From the NCBI RefSeq assembly GCF_036002505.1, contig NZ_DASYTH010000043.1:7211-71210 (forward strand): DNA of 64,000 nucleotides, written 5' to 3'. This document shows, piece after piece, positions 24,776 through 34,219 of the stretch. Positions within the stretch are counted from its first letter, which is position 1. Each line of letters opens with the position of its first letter. A program made the translations under genes and the position numbers. The notes under the pieces are model-generated. The model made no database searches. It was not told the DNA's origin and saw nothing but the letters and a program-made list of their open reading frames with translations. Origin of the DNA: DASYTH01 sp036002505 (lineage in GTDB: Bacteria > Actinomycetota > Actinomycetes > Mycobacteriales > Pseudonocardiaceae).

Positions 24776-25636
24776 GTGCCGACGAACGAGCAGCGTCGCC
24801 AGGCCGCCAAGCGCAAGCTCGAGCGGCAGCTGGTCCGCCGGGCGGAACGCGCGAAACGGCGCCGGATCATCGGTGTGATCATCACGGTCGTCGGCGTGAT
24901 CGTCGCGGTCGGGTTGGTGTACTGGTTGGCCAACCTGGGCAACGGCAACACGCCCGCGTCCGCGAACAGCACCGACACCAGCACCCCGAACCAGCCGGCG
25001 GACACGCCCTCCTCCATCCCGACGGAGACCGCGCCCGTGCCCAAGCGCCCGACGCCGCTGGCCGCCACGGCTACCTGCGAGTACCCGGCGAGCGCCCAGG
25101 CGCCGGCCGCGAAGCCGGTGCAGCCGCCGCCCACGGCGAACATCTCCGCGCAGGGCACGGTCACCGCCGACGTGGACACCTCCGCGGGGAAGCTGAAGTT
25201 CACCCTGGACCGGGCGCTCGCCCCGTGCACCGTGAACAACTTCGTCAGCCTGGCCAAGCAGGGCTACTACAACGACACCCCGTGCCACCGGCTCACCACC
25301 TCGGGCATCCAGGTGCTGCAGTGCGGTGACCCGACCGGGCAGGGCTCCGGCGGTCCGGGCTACACCTTCAAGGACGAGGTGTTCCCAGAGATCAAGTACG
25401 GCCGCGGCATCCTGGCGATGGCCAACTCCGGCCCGGACACCAACGGCAGCCAGTTCTTCATCGTCTACGGCACCGCCGAGCTGCCGCCGAACTACACCGT
25501 GTTCGGCACGATCGACGCCGACAGCCTCAAGGTCGTCGACGAGATCGCCAAGGCCGGCACCGTCTCCCAGGGCCAACCCGGCGACGGCGCGCCGAAGAAC
25601 CCGGTCAAGCTGACCACGGTCACGATCGCCGGGTAG
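24776..25636 (+). CDS. membrane-anchored cyclophilin-type peptidyl-prolyl isomerase
   Basis: A 286-aa protein; GTG 24776 is chosen because AGGGAGG ends 6 nt upstream, whereas ATG 24770 touches it. A basic cytoplasmic start (RRQAAKRKLERQLVRRAERA) leads to one helix (IIGVIITVVGVIVAVGLVYW), a Thr/Pro-rich linker to about residue 120, and a cyclophilin domain (FVSLAKQGYYNDTPCHRLT, GGPGYTFKDEV, SGPDTNGSQFFIVYG). It probably assists folding of exported proteins on the outer face. Same neighbourhood as Rv2582 (ppiB). Confidence 0.92.
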   Translation: MPTNEQRRQAAKRKLERQLVRRAERAKRRRIIGVIITVVGVIVAVGLVYWLANLGNGNTPASANSTDTSTPNQPADTPSSIPTETAPVPKRPTPLAATATCEYPASAQAPAAKPVQPPPTANISAQGTVTADVDTSAGKLKFTLDRALAPCTVNNFVSLAKQGYYNDTPCHRLTTSGIQVLQCGDPTGQGSGGPGYTFKDEVFPEIKYGRGILAMANSGPDTNGSQFFIVYGTAELPPNYTVFGTIDADSLKVVDEIAKAGTVSQGQPGDGAPKNPVKLTTVTIAG

Positions 25637-25640
25637 CCGG

Positions 25641-25681
25641 GCGAGTCGTACGTTCCAGCAAGCGAGTCGTACGCTCCGGCA
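25641..25681. repeat. two direct copies of a 20-bp repeat
   Basis: GCGAGTCGTACGTTCCAGCA (25641-25660) is repeated at 25662-25681 with two changes. It lies just after the cyclophilin stop and before the AraC gene; each copy contains the small palindrome CGTACG. Confidence 0.7.
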
Positions 25682-25725
25682 CTGCCCTTCCGGCTGATGT
25701 CGGGGGGTCCTGCCAGACTGGAACG

Positions 25726-26451
25726 GTGACCGACCGGTACCGGGAGCACGCGCCGACGTTCGACCCGCACGGGTTGTACGCGCAGGTGTGGGTGCGGGAG
25801 ATCGGCGTGCCGCGCGTGGTGCGGGTGGTGCCGGATGGCTGCATGGACGTCATCTGGCACCGCGAGAGCGGCCACCTGTTCGTGGCCGGGCCGGACAGCC
25901 TGGCGCACGTGGCGCCGATCGACCCGGGCACGCTGGTCGGGGTGCGCTTCTCCCCCGGCTCGGCGCCGGCCGCGCTCGGCGTGCCCGCGGACTCGCTGCG
26001 GGACGGCCGGGTTCCGCTCGACGGGATCTGGCCGGGCGCCGAGGTTCGCCGCCTCGCGGACGCGCTGAAGGGCGCCGCGGACGCGCGGCCGGTGCTGCAG
26101 CACGCGATCACCGCGCACGCCGACCGGGCCCGGGACGGCGTGGCCACCGCGGTGCTCCGGCTGCTGGACGCCGGCCGCCAGGTCGGCTCGATCGCCGAGA
26201 CGGTCGGCCTGAGCGAGCGCCAGCTGCACCGCCGCTGCCTGGCCGCGTTCGGCTACGGCCCCAAGGTCCTGCACCGGATCCTCCGGTTCGACCGGGCCCG
26301 CCGGCTGGCCGGCTCCGGCGTCCCGTTCGCCGACGTCGCGCACACCCTCGGCTACGCCGACCAGGCCCACCTCTCCCGCGACGTCAAGGCCCTCGCCGGA
26401 GTCACCCTCAGCGAGCTCGTGCCACGTCAGGAGGCCGAGGTGACCCGATAG
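25726..26451 (+). CDS. AraC-family transcriptional regulator
   Basis: A 241-aa protein from GTG 25726. The N-terminal half has the VVPDGCMDVIWHRESG and GVRFSPGSAPAALGVPADSL patterns of the DUF6597-type sensor domain seen in many AraC proteins. The two C-terminal helix-turn-helix units lie at about residues 145-235 (VGSIAETVGLSERQLHRRCL and FADVAHTLGYADQAHLSRDV). No target gene is adjacent. The last 25 bp overlap the end of relA on the other strand. Confidence 0.88.
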   Translation: MTDRYREHAPTFDPHGLYAQVWVREIGVPRVVRVVPDGCMDVIWHRESGHLFVAGPDSLAHVAPIDPGTLVGVRFSPGSAPAALGVPADSLRDGRVPLDGIWPGAEVRRLADALKGAADARPVLQHAITAHADRARDGVATAVLRLLDAGRQVGSIAETVGLSERQLHRRCLAAFGYGPKVLHRILRFDRARRLAGSGVPFADVAHTLGYADQAHLSRDVKALAGVTLSELVPRQEAEVTR

Positions 26452-28760
26452 ACGTCGTAGACGCCTTCAACGCTGCGGACCGCCTTCAATACATGGCCGA
26501 GGTGCTTGGGGTCGCCCATCTCGAAGGCGAAGCGGCTGACGGCGACGCGGTCGCGGGAGGTGGTGACGGAAGCGGAGAGGATGTTGACGCGTTCGTCGGC
26601 CAGGACCTTGGTGACGTCGGAGAGCAGCCGGTGCCGGTCCAGCGCCTCGACCTGGATGGCGACCAGGAACACCGAGGAGTCGGACGGCGCCCACTCGACG
26701 TCGACCAGGCGCTCGGGCTCGGCCAGCAGCTCCTTGGCGTTGGTGCAGTCGGTGCGGTGCACGCTCACCCCGCCGCCGCGGGTGACGAACCCGAGGATCT
26801 CGTCGCCGGGCACCGGGGTGCAGCAGCGGGCCAGCTTCACCCAGATGTCGCTGGCGCCCTTGACCACCACGCCGGCGTCGCCGGTGGGGCGGCGCCGGGT
26901 GATCGTGGACGGGGTGGCCCGCTCGGCCAGTTCGTCCTCGGCGTGCTCGACGCCGCCCAGCAGTGCCACCAGCCGCGCCACCACGTGCCGCGCCGAGGTG
27001 TGCCCCTCGCCGACGGCCGCGTACAGCGAGCTCACCTCGGGGTAGCGCAGCTCGCGGGCCAGCGCGGTGATCGAGTCCACGGACACCAGCCGCTGCATCG
27101 GCAGCCCGGTCCGGCGCACCTCCTTGGCGATCGCGTCCTTGCCGGCCTCGATCGCCTCTTCCTTGCGCTCCTTGGCGAACCACTGCTTGATCTTGGCGCG
27201 GGCCCGCGGCGAGCCGACGAAACCAAGCCAGTCCCGGGACGGCCCGGCGCCCTCGGCCTTCGAGGTGAAGATCTCGACGACGTCGCCGTTCTGCAGCTTG
27301 CACTCCAGCGCCACCAGCCGGCCGTTGACCCGCGCGCCGATGCACCGGTGCCCGACCTCGGTGTGCACCGAGTAGGCGAAGTCCACCGGCGTGGACCCGG
27401 CCGGCAGCGTGTACACGTCGCCCTTCGGGGAGAACACGAAGATCTCCCGGACGGCCATCTCGTAGCGCAGGTTCTCGAGGAACTCGCCGGGGTCCGCGGC
27501 CTCCCGCTGCCAGTGCAGCAACTGGCGCATCCACTGCATCTGCTCGATCTCCACGGACTGGCCGTCGAGCGTGCCGTTGGACTCCTTGTAGCGCCAGTGC
27601 GCGGCGACCCCGTACTCCGCCTTCTGGTGCATCTCGTAGGTGCGGATCTGCACCTCGAGCGGCTTGCCGTCCGGGCCGATCACCGTGGTGTGCAGCGACT
27701 GGTACACCTCGAACCGCGGCTGGGCGACGTAGTCCTTGAACCGCCCGGGCATCGGCTGCCACAACGCGTGCACCACACCCATCGCCGCGTAGCAGTCGCG
27801 CACGTCGTCGACCAGGATGCGCACCCCGACCAGGTCGTGGATGTCGTCGAACTCGCGCCCGCGCACGATCATCTTCTGGTTGATCGAGTAGTAGTGCTTG
27901 GGCCGGCCCTCCACCTTGGCCTTGATCCGCGCGGCCTCCAGGTGCCCGGTCAGCTCGTCGGTCACCTTGTGCAGGTAGGTGTCCCGGGACGGCGCCCGGT
28001 TGGCCACCATGCGCACGATCTCGTCGTACTTCTTCGGCTGCAGGATCGCGAACGCCAGATCCTCCAGCTCCCACTTGACCGTGGCCATGCCCAGCCGGTG
28101 CGCGAGCGGGGCGAACACCTCCAGCGTCTCGCGCGCCTTCTTGGCCTGCTTCTCCGGCGGCATGAACCGCATGGTGCGCATGTTGTGCAGCCGGTCGGCG
28201 AGCTTGATCACCAGCACCCGCGGGTCCTCGGCCATGGCGACCACCATCTTGCGGATGGTCTCCGCTTCGGCCGCGGTGCCCAGCTTCACCTTGTCCAGCT
28301 TGGTGACGCCGTCGACGAGCCTGCCAACCTCCTCGCCGAAGTCCTCCTGAAGCATCTCCAGCGAGTACGCGGTGTCCTCGATGGTGTCGTGCAGCAGCGC
28401 CGCCACCAGCGTGACGGTGTCCATGCCGAGCTCGGCCAGGATCGTCGCGACGGCGAGCGGGTGGGTGATGTAGGGATCCCCCGAGCGGCGCCGCTGGCCC
28501 CGGTGCATCTCCTCGGCCACGTCGTAGGACCGTTGCAGCAGCGCCAGATCGGCCTTCGGGTGCAGCTCCCGGTGCACCGCGGCCAAAGGCTCGAGCACCT
28601 GTTTGACCGGCGCGGAGCGCTGCGCGGTGATCCGCCGGGCCAGCCGCGCGCGCACCCGCCGGGTGGCCGAGGCCGGCCGTGGAGGAACCTGCGACGGCTG
28701 CGGATCCTCGACCGCCTCGGCCTCCACGTCTTGGCTCACACGCGCTCCATGCGTACCCAT
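26427..28760 (-). CDS. relA: bifunctional (p)ppGpp synthetase/hydrolase, RelA/SpoT family
   Basis: A 777-aa protein from ATG 28760 (GTG 28739 is possible). In order: HD hydrolase domain with an intact HDTIED motif, synthetase domain (GRPKHYYSINQKMI, DDIHDLVGVRIL, YQSLHTTVIG, EVQIRTYEMH), TGS domain (FVFSPKGDVYTLPAGSTPVD), a zinc-finger-like stretch (KLARCCTPVPGDEI) and a C-terminal ACT domain. Both activities should be present, as in the mycobacterial Rel. It makes and degrades the stringent-response alarmone. It lies in the usual order beside apt. Confidence 0.96.
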   Translation of the reverse strand: MGTHGARVSQDVEAEAVEDPQPSQVPPRPASATRRVRARLARRITAQRSAPVKQVLEPLAAVHRELHPKADLALLQRSYDVAEEMHRGQRRRSGDPYITHPLAVATILAELGMDTVTLVAALLHDTIEDTAYSLEMLQEDFGEEVGRLVDGVTKLDKVKLGTAAEAETIRKMVVAMAEDPRVLVIKLADRLHNMRTMRFMPPEKQAKKARETLEVFAPLAHRLGMATVKWELEDLAFAILQPKKYDEIVRMVANRAPSRDTYLHKVTDELTGHLEAARIKAKVEGRPKHYYSINQKMIVRGREFDDIHDLVGVRILVDDVRDCYAAMGVVHALWQPMPGRFKDYVAQPRFEVYQSLHTTVIGPDGKPLEVQIRTYEMHQKAEYGVAAHWRYKESNGTLDGQSVEIEQMQWMRQLLHWQREAADPGEFLENLRYEMAVREIFVFSPKGDVYTLPAGSTPVDFAYSVHTEVGHRCIGARVNGRLVALECKLQNGDVVEIFTSKAEGAGPSRDWLGFVGSPRARAKIKQWFAKERKEEAIEAGKDAIAKEVRRTGLPMQRLVSVDSITALARELRYPEVSSLYAAVGEGHTSARHVVARLVALLGGVEHAEDELAERATPSTITRRRPTGDAGVVVKGASDIWVKLARCCTPVPGDEILGFVTRGGGVSVHRTDCTNAKELLAEPERLVDVEWAPSDSSVFLVAIQVEALDRHRLLSDVTKVLADERVNILSASVTTSRDRVAVSRFAFEMGDPKHLGHVLKAVRSVEGVYDVYRVTSAS

Positions 28761-28833
28761 AGGTAACCCCTGAGATTCCGAGGATAGCCTCGGAATCCTC
28801 GAGGAGGAGCGGTCGGGGCGGTGAACGGGCCGT

Positions 28834-29355
28834 TCACACCGTCCGCAGAGCGTGCACCGGACGGTCGGCTAGTCGTTTCCGACCGTCCAACGCGCCGATC
28901 TCCAGCACCACGCAGACGCCGGTCACGGTGCCCCCAGCGTGCTCGACCAGGGCGCAGGCGGCCGCCGCGGTGCCGCCGGTGGCCAGCACGTCGTCGATGA
29001 CCAGGATCCGCTGGCCGGGCTGGATGACGCCGGCGGGCACCTCGAGTGTCGCGGTGCCGTACTCGAGCCGGTACTCCAACCGGTGCCCGACCACGGGCAG
29101 CTTGCCGGCCTTGCGCACCGGGACGACGCCGAGGCCGTGGGTGGCCGCGTAGGCGGCGCCGAACAGGAACCCGCGGGCCTCGACCGCGGCGACCAGGTCC
29201 GGGCCGGCACCGCTGACCCGCCGGAACCCGTCGACCACGGCGGCCATCGCCGGCGCGTCGGCCAGCACCGGGGTCAGGTCCCAGAACAGGATGCCGGGCT
29301 CCGGGAAGTCCGGCACCGTCCTGGCCAGGTCCAACGCCTGCGCGAGGTCGCCCAC
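28834..29355 (-). CDS. apt: adenine phosphoribosyltransferase
   Basis: A 173-aa protein from GTG 29355. It converts adenine and PRPP to AMP (purine salvage). The PRPP-binding loop is ILVIDDVLATGGTAAAA and the N-terminal region has FPEPGILFWDLTPVL and the dimer segment VEARGFLFGAAYA. It sits 8 bp after secF, so it is read from the yajC-secD-secF message, as in other actinobacteria. Confidence 0.94.
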   Translation of the reverse strand: MGDLAQALDLARTVPDFPEPGILFWDLTPVLADAPAMAAVVDGFRRVSGAGPDLVAAVEARGFLFGAAYAATHGLGVVPVRKAGKLPVVGHRLEYRLEYGTATLEVPAGVIQPGQRILVIDDVLATGGTAAAACALVEHAGGTVTGVCVVLEIGALDGRKRLADRPVHALRTV

Positions 29356-29363
29356 GTTGTGGC

Positions 29364-30659
29364 TCAGTGGCGCCGTTTCCCGCTCGGCCGCCGGCCCGCC
29401 GGCCGGCCGCCGCCGCGCTTGGCGTCCGCGGCGCTGCGGTTGCGCGCCGGAACGCTCTGCGCCGCGGCCATGGCCCGCTCGTGCCGCAGCTCCGCGTCCA
29501 GCGAGTCGTCGTCGGAGAGGTCCACCACGGCCACCGGCTCGCCGGTGACGGCCGCCGCGGCCTCCCGCTCAGCCGCCTTGCGCGCCAAGGTCTCCCGCCG
29601 GGCGTAGACCCGCGCGGCCTGCTGCTGGAACTTCGGCTCGCGCATCTTCAGGTCCACCAGCAGCGGGGTGGCCAGGAAGATCGACGACAGCGCACCCGCG
29701 ATCAGACCGGTGAGCTGCACCAGGGCCAGGTCCTTCAGCGTACCGACGCCGAGCAGCCCGACGCCCACGATGAGCAGGCCGAGCACCGGCAGCAGGGCGA
29801 TGAGCGAGGTGTTGATGGACCGCATCAGGGTCTGGTTCAGCGCCAGGTTGGCAGCCTCGCCGTAGGTGCGCCGGGTGAGCCCGAGCAGGCCGCGGGTGTT
29901 CTCCTTGACCTTGTCGAACACCACCACCGTGTCGTACAGGGAGAAACCGAGGATGGTCAGCAGGCCGATCACGGTCGCCGGCGTCACCTCGAAGCCGACG
30001 ATCGAGTAGACGCCCGCGGTCACCGAGATGTCGTGGACGAGCGCGACCAGTGCGGAGGCGGCCATCCAGCGTTCGAAGTAGAACGCCAGGAAGATCGTCA
30101 CCAGCACCAGGAACACGCCGAGCGCGATCAGCGCCTGCCGGGAGATCTCGCCACCCCAGGACCCGCTGACCGCGCTGTCGCTGATGGCCCGCTCGCTCGG
30201 CGTGCCGGTGGCCCGGTCCTTCGGCTGGAACTCCTTGAACAGCGCGGCCTTGAGCTGGGTGACCTCAGCCGCGGACAGGGTCGGCGACTTGATCTGGATG
30301 GTCTGGTCGGCACCGATGCCGACGGTCTGCACGATCGGCGCCTCTTTGTGCAGCGTCGCGTCGAAGACCTCGGTCACCCGCTCGGTGGAGATCGTCCCCG
30401 CCACGCCCTGGGCCGGCAGCTGGACCCGGGTGCCGCCCTTGAACTCGATGCCGAGGTTGAACCCGCGGAAGATGATCGAGGCCAGGCAGATCAGCACGAA
30501 CGCGCCGAAGAGCACGTACCAGAGCTTGTGCCGGCCGACGATGTTGAACGCGCCGGTGCCGGTGTAGAGCTTGGCCAGCAGGTTGTGCCGCCGGCCGGGG
30601 GGGCGCTTGCCCTCGCCGCCCTCGGCCAGCTCCGCCCCGGTGTCGTCGATGCTGGACAC
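29364..30659 (-). CDS. secF: protein translocase subunit SecF
   Basis: A 431-aa RND-type membrane protein. The first helix (LWYVLFGAFVLICLASIIF) precedes FNLGIEFKGGTRVQL of the periplasmic P1-like domain, then five more helices with the SecF signature FSLYDTVVVFDKVKENTRG. The C-terminal 90 residues are basic and Ala/Arg-rich, longer than in enteric SecF. With SecD and YajC it uses the proton gradient to help pull proteins through SecYEG. The start is 1 nt from the secD stop. Confidence 0.95.
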   Translation of the reverse strand: MSSIDDTGAELAEGGEGKRPPGRRHNLLAKLYTGTGAFNIVGRHKLWYVLFGAFVLICLASIIFRGFNLGIEFKGGTRVQLPAQGVAGTISTERVTEVFDATLHKEAPIVQTVGIGADQTIQIKSPTLSAAEVTQLKAALFKEFQPKDRATGTPSERAISDSAVSGSWGGEISRQALIALGVFLVLVTIFLAFYFERWMAASALVALVHDISVTAGVYSIVGFEVTPATVIGLLTILGFSLYDTVVVFDKVKENTRGLLGLTRRTYGEAANLALNQTLMRSINTSLIALLPVLGLLIVGVGLLGVGTLKDLALVQLTGLIAGALSSIFLATPLLVDLKMREPKFQQQAARVYARRETLARKAAEREAAAAVTGEPVAVVDLSDDDSLDAELRHERAMAAAQSVPARNRSAADAKRGGGRPAGRRPSGKRRH

Positions 30660-30660
30660 G

Positions 30661-32499
30661 TCACGCCTCCTTCACGGCCGGGCCGGAGGTACGGCTGGCC
30701 GCGCGTTGCGCGGCGGCCAGCCGCTGTACCGCACCCAACCCGGAGAACCTGGGATGGGACAAGGTCTTCGAGATCGAGGCCAGCGCCACCAGCGGGTGCG
30801 TCACGAGGAACACCACGACCAGGTCCAGGATCGTGGACAGGCCCAGGGTGAAAGCGAAGCCCCTCACCTGGCCGACGGCCAGCAGGTACAGCACGCCGGA
30901 GGCCAGGAACACCACGGCGTCGGCGGACAGCACCGTGCGCCGGGCCCGCACCCAGGCCCGCGGCACCGCGGAACGGAACGACCGCCCCTCGCGTACCTCG
31001 TCTTTCAGGCGTTCGAAGAAGATCACGAACGAGTCCGCGGTAATACCGATGGCCACGATGAACCCGGCGATGCCCGGCAGGTCCAGGGTGAGCCCGAGCC
31101 AGCGGCCGAACAGGATCAGGATGGCGAACACGATCGCGCCGGACAGGGCCAGCGACAGGATGGTCAGCACGCCCAGCAGCCGGTAGTAGAACAGGCAGTA
31201 CACGAACACCAGCAGCAGGCCGATGGCACCGGCGATCAGGCCGGCCCGCAGCGACGCGAAGCCCAGTGTGGCGGACACGGTCTCCGCCTCCGAGGACTCG
31301 AAGGACAGCGGCAGCGAGCCGTACTTCAGCACGTTCGCCAGGTCTTTGGCCTCCTGCTGGGAGAAGCCGCCGGCGCCGCCCTCGATCCGGGTCTGGCCGC
31401 CGACGATCGCCTCGCGGATGCTCGGCGCCGAGACGACCTCGCTGTCCAGCACGAACGCGGCCTGCTTGCCCACGTGGCTGGTGGTGTAGTCGCCCCACTT
31501 CTTGCCGCCCTCGCTCTTGAAGTCGAGAGTCACCTCGTAGCCGGCACCCTGGGTGTTGACCTGCGCACTGGCGTCGCTGATGTCGGTGCCGTCGATGAAC
31601 GACGGGCCGAGGATGTAGACGATCGGGTCCTTGCGGTCGCACGCGACCAGCGGGAGCTTCGGGTCGTCGTTGCCGACCAGCGGGTCCTTGTGCCCGGGCG
31701 AGCAGTCGAGGGTGGCCATGGCGGCCCCCTGTGCATTCTGGTCGGCCGGCGCCGAGCCGTCTGCGCTCGGCACCAGCTTGGCGTTCTGCCGGCACAGCTT
31801 GGCCTCGGTGATCAGCGCCCCGGCCTCGACCTTGGGCACCCGCTTGTTCTTGACGTCGTCGTTGTAGGAGTCCAGGTCCTGCTTGTACTTCTGGCAGTTG
31901 GCCACCGGGTCGCCCTGATCGGCGGGCGGGGTCGCCGGCGGCGGCGAGGTGGCCGGCGCGCTGCCGCTCGTGCTCGGTGGCGGCGTGGTGGTCGGCTGCT
32001 GGGCCAGCACCGGGGCCGGCCGGCCCTGCGGGGGCGCGCTGGTCGGCGCGCCGGCGGTCGGCGGGGGCGCGTTCGAACTCGACGAGGTGGGCGGCTGCTG
32101 CTGGTCCTGCGGTGGCTGCGCCTGGTTGGAGGCGATCACCTCGCGGAAGTACAGTCGCGCGGTCTGGCCCAGGCTTTTTGCCTGGTCGCCGCCCTCGCCG
32201 GGAACCGTGATGACGATCTGGTTGCCGTCCAGGACCACTTCGGCGCCGGTCACACCGATGCCGTTGACCCGGGTCTCGATGATCTGGCGCGCCTGGTCCA
32301 ACGCCTCCCGGCTCGGCGGCTGCCCGGACTCGGTGCGCGCCGTGAGCGCGACCCGGGTGCCGCCCTGCAGATCGATCCCCAGCTTGGGCGTCGGCTTGTG
32401 GTTGCCGGTGGCGAACACCAGCAGGTAGAGGAGAGCGACGATAGCCGCGAACGTCACGAGATTGCGAACTGGGCGGAACTGCCCGGCCGGTGGTGCCAC
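30661..32499 (-). CDS. secD: protein translocase subunit SecD
   Basis: A 612-aa protein from GTG 32499. After helix 1 (LVTFAAIVALLYLLVFATG) comes the P1 domain start LGIDLQGGTRVAL, then a Pro/Ser/Thr-rich insert at about residues 125-200 (PPPTAGAPTSAPPQ) that is absent in enteric SecD, the P4-like region, and five C-terminal helices containing AIGITADSFVIFFERLKDE. The secreted-side insert is common in actinobacterial SecD. Operon order yajC-secD-secF-apt is conserved. Confidence 0.95.
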   Translation of the reverse strand: MAPPAGQFRPVRNLVTFAAIVALLYLLVFATGNHKPTPKLGIDLQGGTRVALTARTESGQPPSREALDQARQIIETRVNGIGVTGAEVVLDGNQIVITVPGEGGDQAKSLGQTARLYFREVIASNQAQPPQDQQQPPTSSSSNAPPPTAGAPTSAPPQGRPAPVLAQQPTTTPPPSTSGSAPATSPPPATPPADQGDPVANCQKYKQDLDSYNDDVKNKRVPKVEAGALITEAKLCRQNAKLVPSADGSAPADQNAQGAAMATLDCSPGHKDPLVGNDDPKLPLVACDRKDPIVYILGPSFIDGTDISDASAQVNTQGAGYEVTLDFKSEGGKKWGDYTTSHVGKQAAFVLDSEVVSAPSIREAIVGGQTRIEGGAGGFSQQEAKDLANVLKYGSLPLSFESSEAETVSATLGFASLRAGLIAGAIGLLLVFVYCLFYYRLLGVLTILSLALSGAIVFAILILFGRWLGLTLDLPGIAGFIVAIGITADSFVIFFERLKDEVREGRSFRSAVPRAWVRARRTVLSADAVVFLASGVLYLLAVGQVRGFAFTLGLSTILDLVVVFLVTHPLVALASISKTLSHPRFSGLGAVQRLAAAQRAASRTSGPAVKEA

Positions 32500-32564
32500 G
32501 GTCGGTCGGTCTCCTCAACCTTGCTCGGATGTGCACGGCCCTCGTGCACGCGGACCCACGCCAC

Positions 32565-32602
32565 CGCCCGCACCCCGGCGAGCGCAGGCGTGGGTGCGGG
32601 CG
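32565..32602. other. GC-rich hairpin between yajC and secD
   Basis: Arms of 11 bp (CGCCCGCACCC and GGGTGCGGGCG) with a 16-nt loop lie in the 166-nt gap between yajC and secD. There is no U-run. It could attenuate transcription into secDF or be an RNA-stability element. The rest of the gap shows nothing else. Confidence 0.5.
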
Positions 32603-32665
32603 CAGCGTACACGCAGCGAGATATGCCCTGTGTGATCCGGGCATGCCACTACGTGGTCGGGCCGA

Positions 32666-33049
32666 TCAGCCCTTCTGCTTGCCGGGCTTGATCTCCTCGG
32701 GGGCCTCGTCGACGACCTCGTGATCGTCGATCACATCGGGTTCGGCGACCTCGTCGGCCAGGTCCTCGTCGAACTCCTCGATGTCGACCTCCGGGCCGAC
32801 CTTCTCCCGCACGGCCGCGCGCAGCCAGGTGGTCTCGACGCCGGGCGCGATCTCGAGGTCAATGCTCGCCTCGTCGGAGATGTCGATGATCGTGCCGTAG
32901 AGGCCCGAGGTGGTCATCACCCGGTCGCCCACGGCCAGCGAGCTCTGTAGCTCCTGCTGCTGCTGCACGGCCCTGCGCTGGCGCCGGCTCATGAAGAACA
33001 TCATTAGGCCGAGCAACCCGAAGAGCAGAAGCAAGGGAAGCAGATCCAT
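32666..33049 (-). CDS. yajC: preprotein translocase subunit YajC
   Basis: A 127-aa protein from ATG 33049. It has one N-terminal helix (LPLLLLFGLLGLMMFFMS), the conserved basic RRQRRAVQQQQELQSSLAVGD and the YajC beta fold (VMTTSGLYGTIIDIS), then an acidic tail (DIEEFDEDLADEVAEPDV). It associates with SecDF. Longer than enteric YajC because of the acidic tail, as is usual in actinobacteria. Confidence 0.93.
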   Translation of the reverse strand: MDLLPLLLLFGLLGLMMFFMSRRQRRAVQQQQELQSSLAVGDRVMTTSGLYGTIIDISDEASIDLEIAPGVETTWLRAAVREKVGPEVDIEEFDEDLADEVAEPDVIDDHEVVDEAPEEIKPGKQKG

Positions 33050-33128
33050 TTTTCTCCGTCCGGCGGACGTCGCGTCGCTGCGTTACGTCCGGTTTGTTCT
33101 GTAGTTATGTCCGACGAGTGTGCCAGCC

Positions 33129-34202
33129 TCACTCTGCGGTGTGCGTGGGGTCACCCTCGTCGAACAGGGTAGGCGGCACCTGACCGGCCGCGTCGCGCGG
33201 GGCCGACAGGCCCAGATGCGTCCACGCCGCCGCGGTTGCCACCCGTCCTCGTGGCGTCCTGGCCAGCATGCCCAGCCGCACGAGGTACGGCTCGCACACC
33301 TCTTCCACGGTAGCCGGCTCTTCGCCAACCGCAACGGCCAGCGTGGAGACGCCGACCGGGCCGCCGCCGAACGAATGCACCAGGGCACCGAGCACCGCGC
33401 GGTCCAGCCGGTCCAGCCCCAGCTCGTCCACGTCGTAGACCTTGAGCGCGGCCTGGGCGACCGCCCTGGTCACCGAGCCGTCCGCGCGGACCTCGGCGAA
33501 GTCGCGGACCCGGCGCAGCAGCCGGTTGGCGATCCGCGGCGTGCCCCGCGACCGGCCGGCGATCTCGTTGCCACCGTCCGGTTTCAGGTCCACGCCGAGG
33601 ATCGTCGCCGACCGCCGCAGCACCTGCTCGAGTTCCTCGGCCGCGTAGAACTCCATGTGCGCGGTGAAACCGAACCGGTCGCGCAGCGGTCCGGTCAGCG
33701 AGCCGGACCGGGTGGTGGCGCCGACCAGGGTGAACGGCGCGATCTCCAGCGGGATGCTGGTGGCGCCCGGGCCCTTGCCGACCACCACGTCGACCCGGAA
33801 GTCCTCCATCGCGATGTAGAGCAGTTCCTCGGCGGGCCGGGCGATCCGGTGGATCTCGTCGATGAACAGCACGTCGCCCTCGACCAGGTTGGAGAGCATG
33901 GCGGCCAGGTCGCCGGCGCGCTCCAGGGCGGGCCCCGAGGTGATCCGGATGGCGCTGCCCAGCTCCACGGCGATGATCATCGCCAGGCTGGTCTTGCCGA
34001 GCCCGGGCGGGCCGGACAGCAGCACGTGGTCGGGTGGTGCCCCGCGCCGCACCGCGCCCTCCAGAACGAGTTGCAGCTGCTCCCGGACCCGGGGCTGACC
34101 GACGAACTCGGTGAGCCGCCGGGGTCGCAGGGTGGACTCGTCCTCCCGCTCCCCCGGCTGCGCCAGCGGGGAGAGCTCGGTCGGGGCGGACTCCTCCGTC
34201 AT
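33129..34202 (-). CDS. ruvB: Holliday junction branch migration helicase RuvB
   Basis: A 357-aa AAA+ motor. Walker A is GPPGLGKTS (about residues 64-72), Walker B is VLFIDEIHR, sensor 1 lies in VGATTRSG, and the C-terminal winged helix has EPYLVRLGMLARTPRGRVAT. I use ATG 34202 by analogy with relatives starting MTE; GTG 34223 is in frame and overlaps the ruvA stop as GTGA, and may be the true coupled start. It drives branch migration with RuvA and is the last gene of ruvC-ruvA-ruvB. Confidence 0.95.
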   Translation of the reverse strand: MTEESAPTELSPLAQPGEREDESTLRPRRLTEFVGQPRVREQLQLVLEGAVRRGAPPDHVLLSGPPGLGKTSLAMIIAVELGSAIRITSGPALERAGDLAAMLSNLVEGDVLFIDEIHRIARPAEELLYIAMEDFRVDVVVGKGPGATSIPLEIAPFTLVGATTRSGSLTGPLRDRFGFTAHMEFYAAEELEQVLRRSATILGVDLKPDGGNEIAGRSRGTPRIANRLLRRVRDFAEVRADGSVTRAVAQAALKVYDVDELGLDRLDRAVLGALVHSFGGGPVGVSTLAVAVGEEPATVEEVCEPYLVRLGMLARTPRGRVATAAAWTHLGLSAPRDAAGQVPPTLFDEGDPTHTAE

Positions 34203-34219
34203 GGCCTCATCGTGCACGG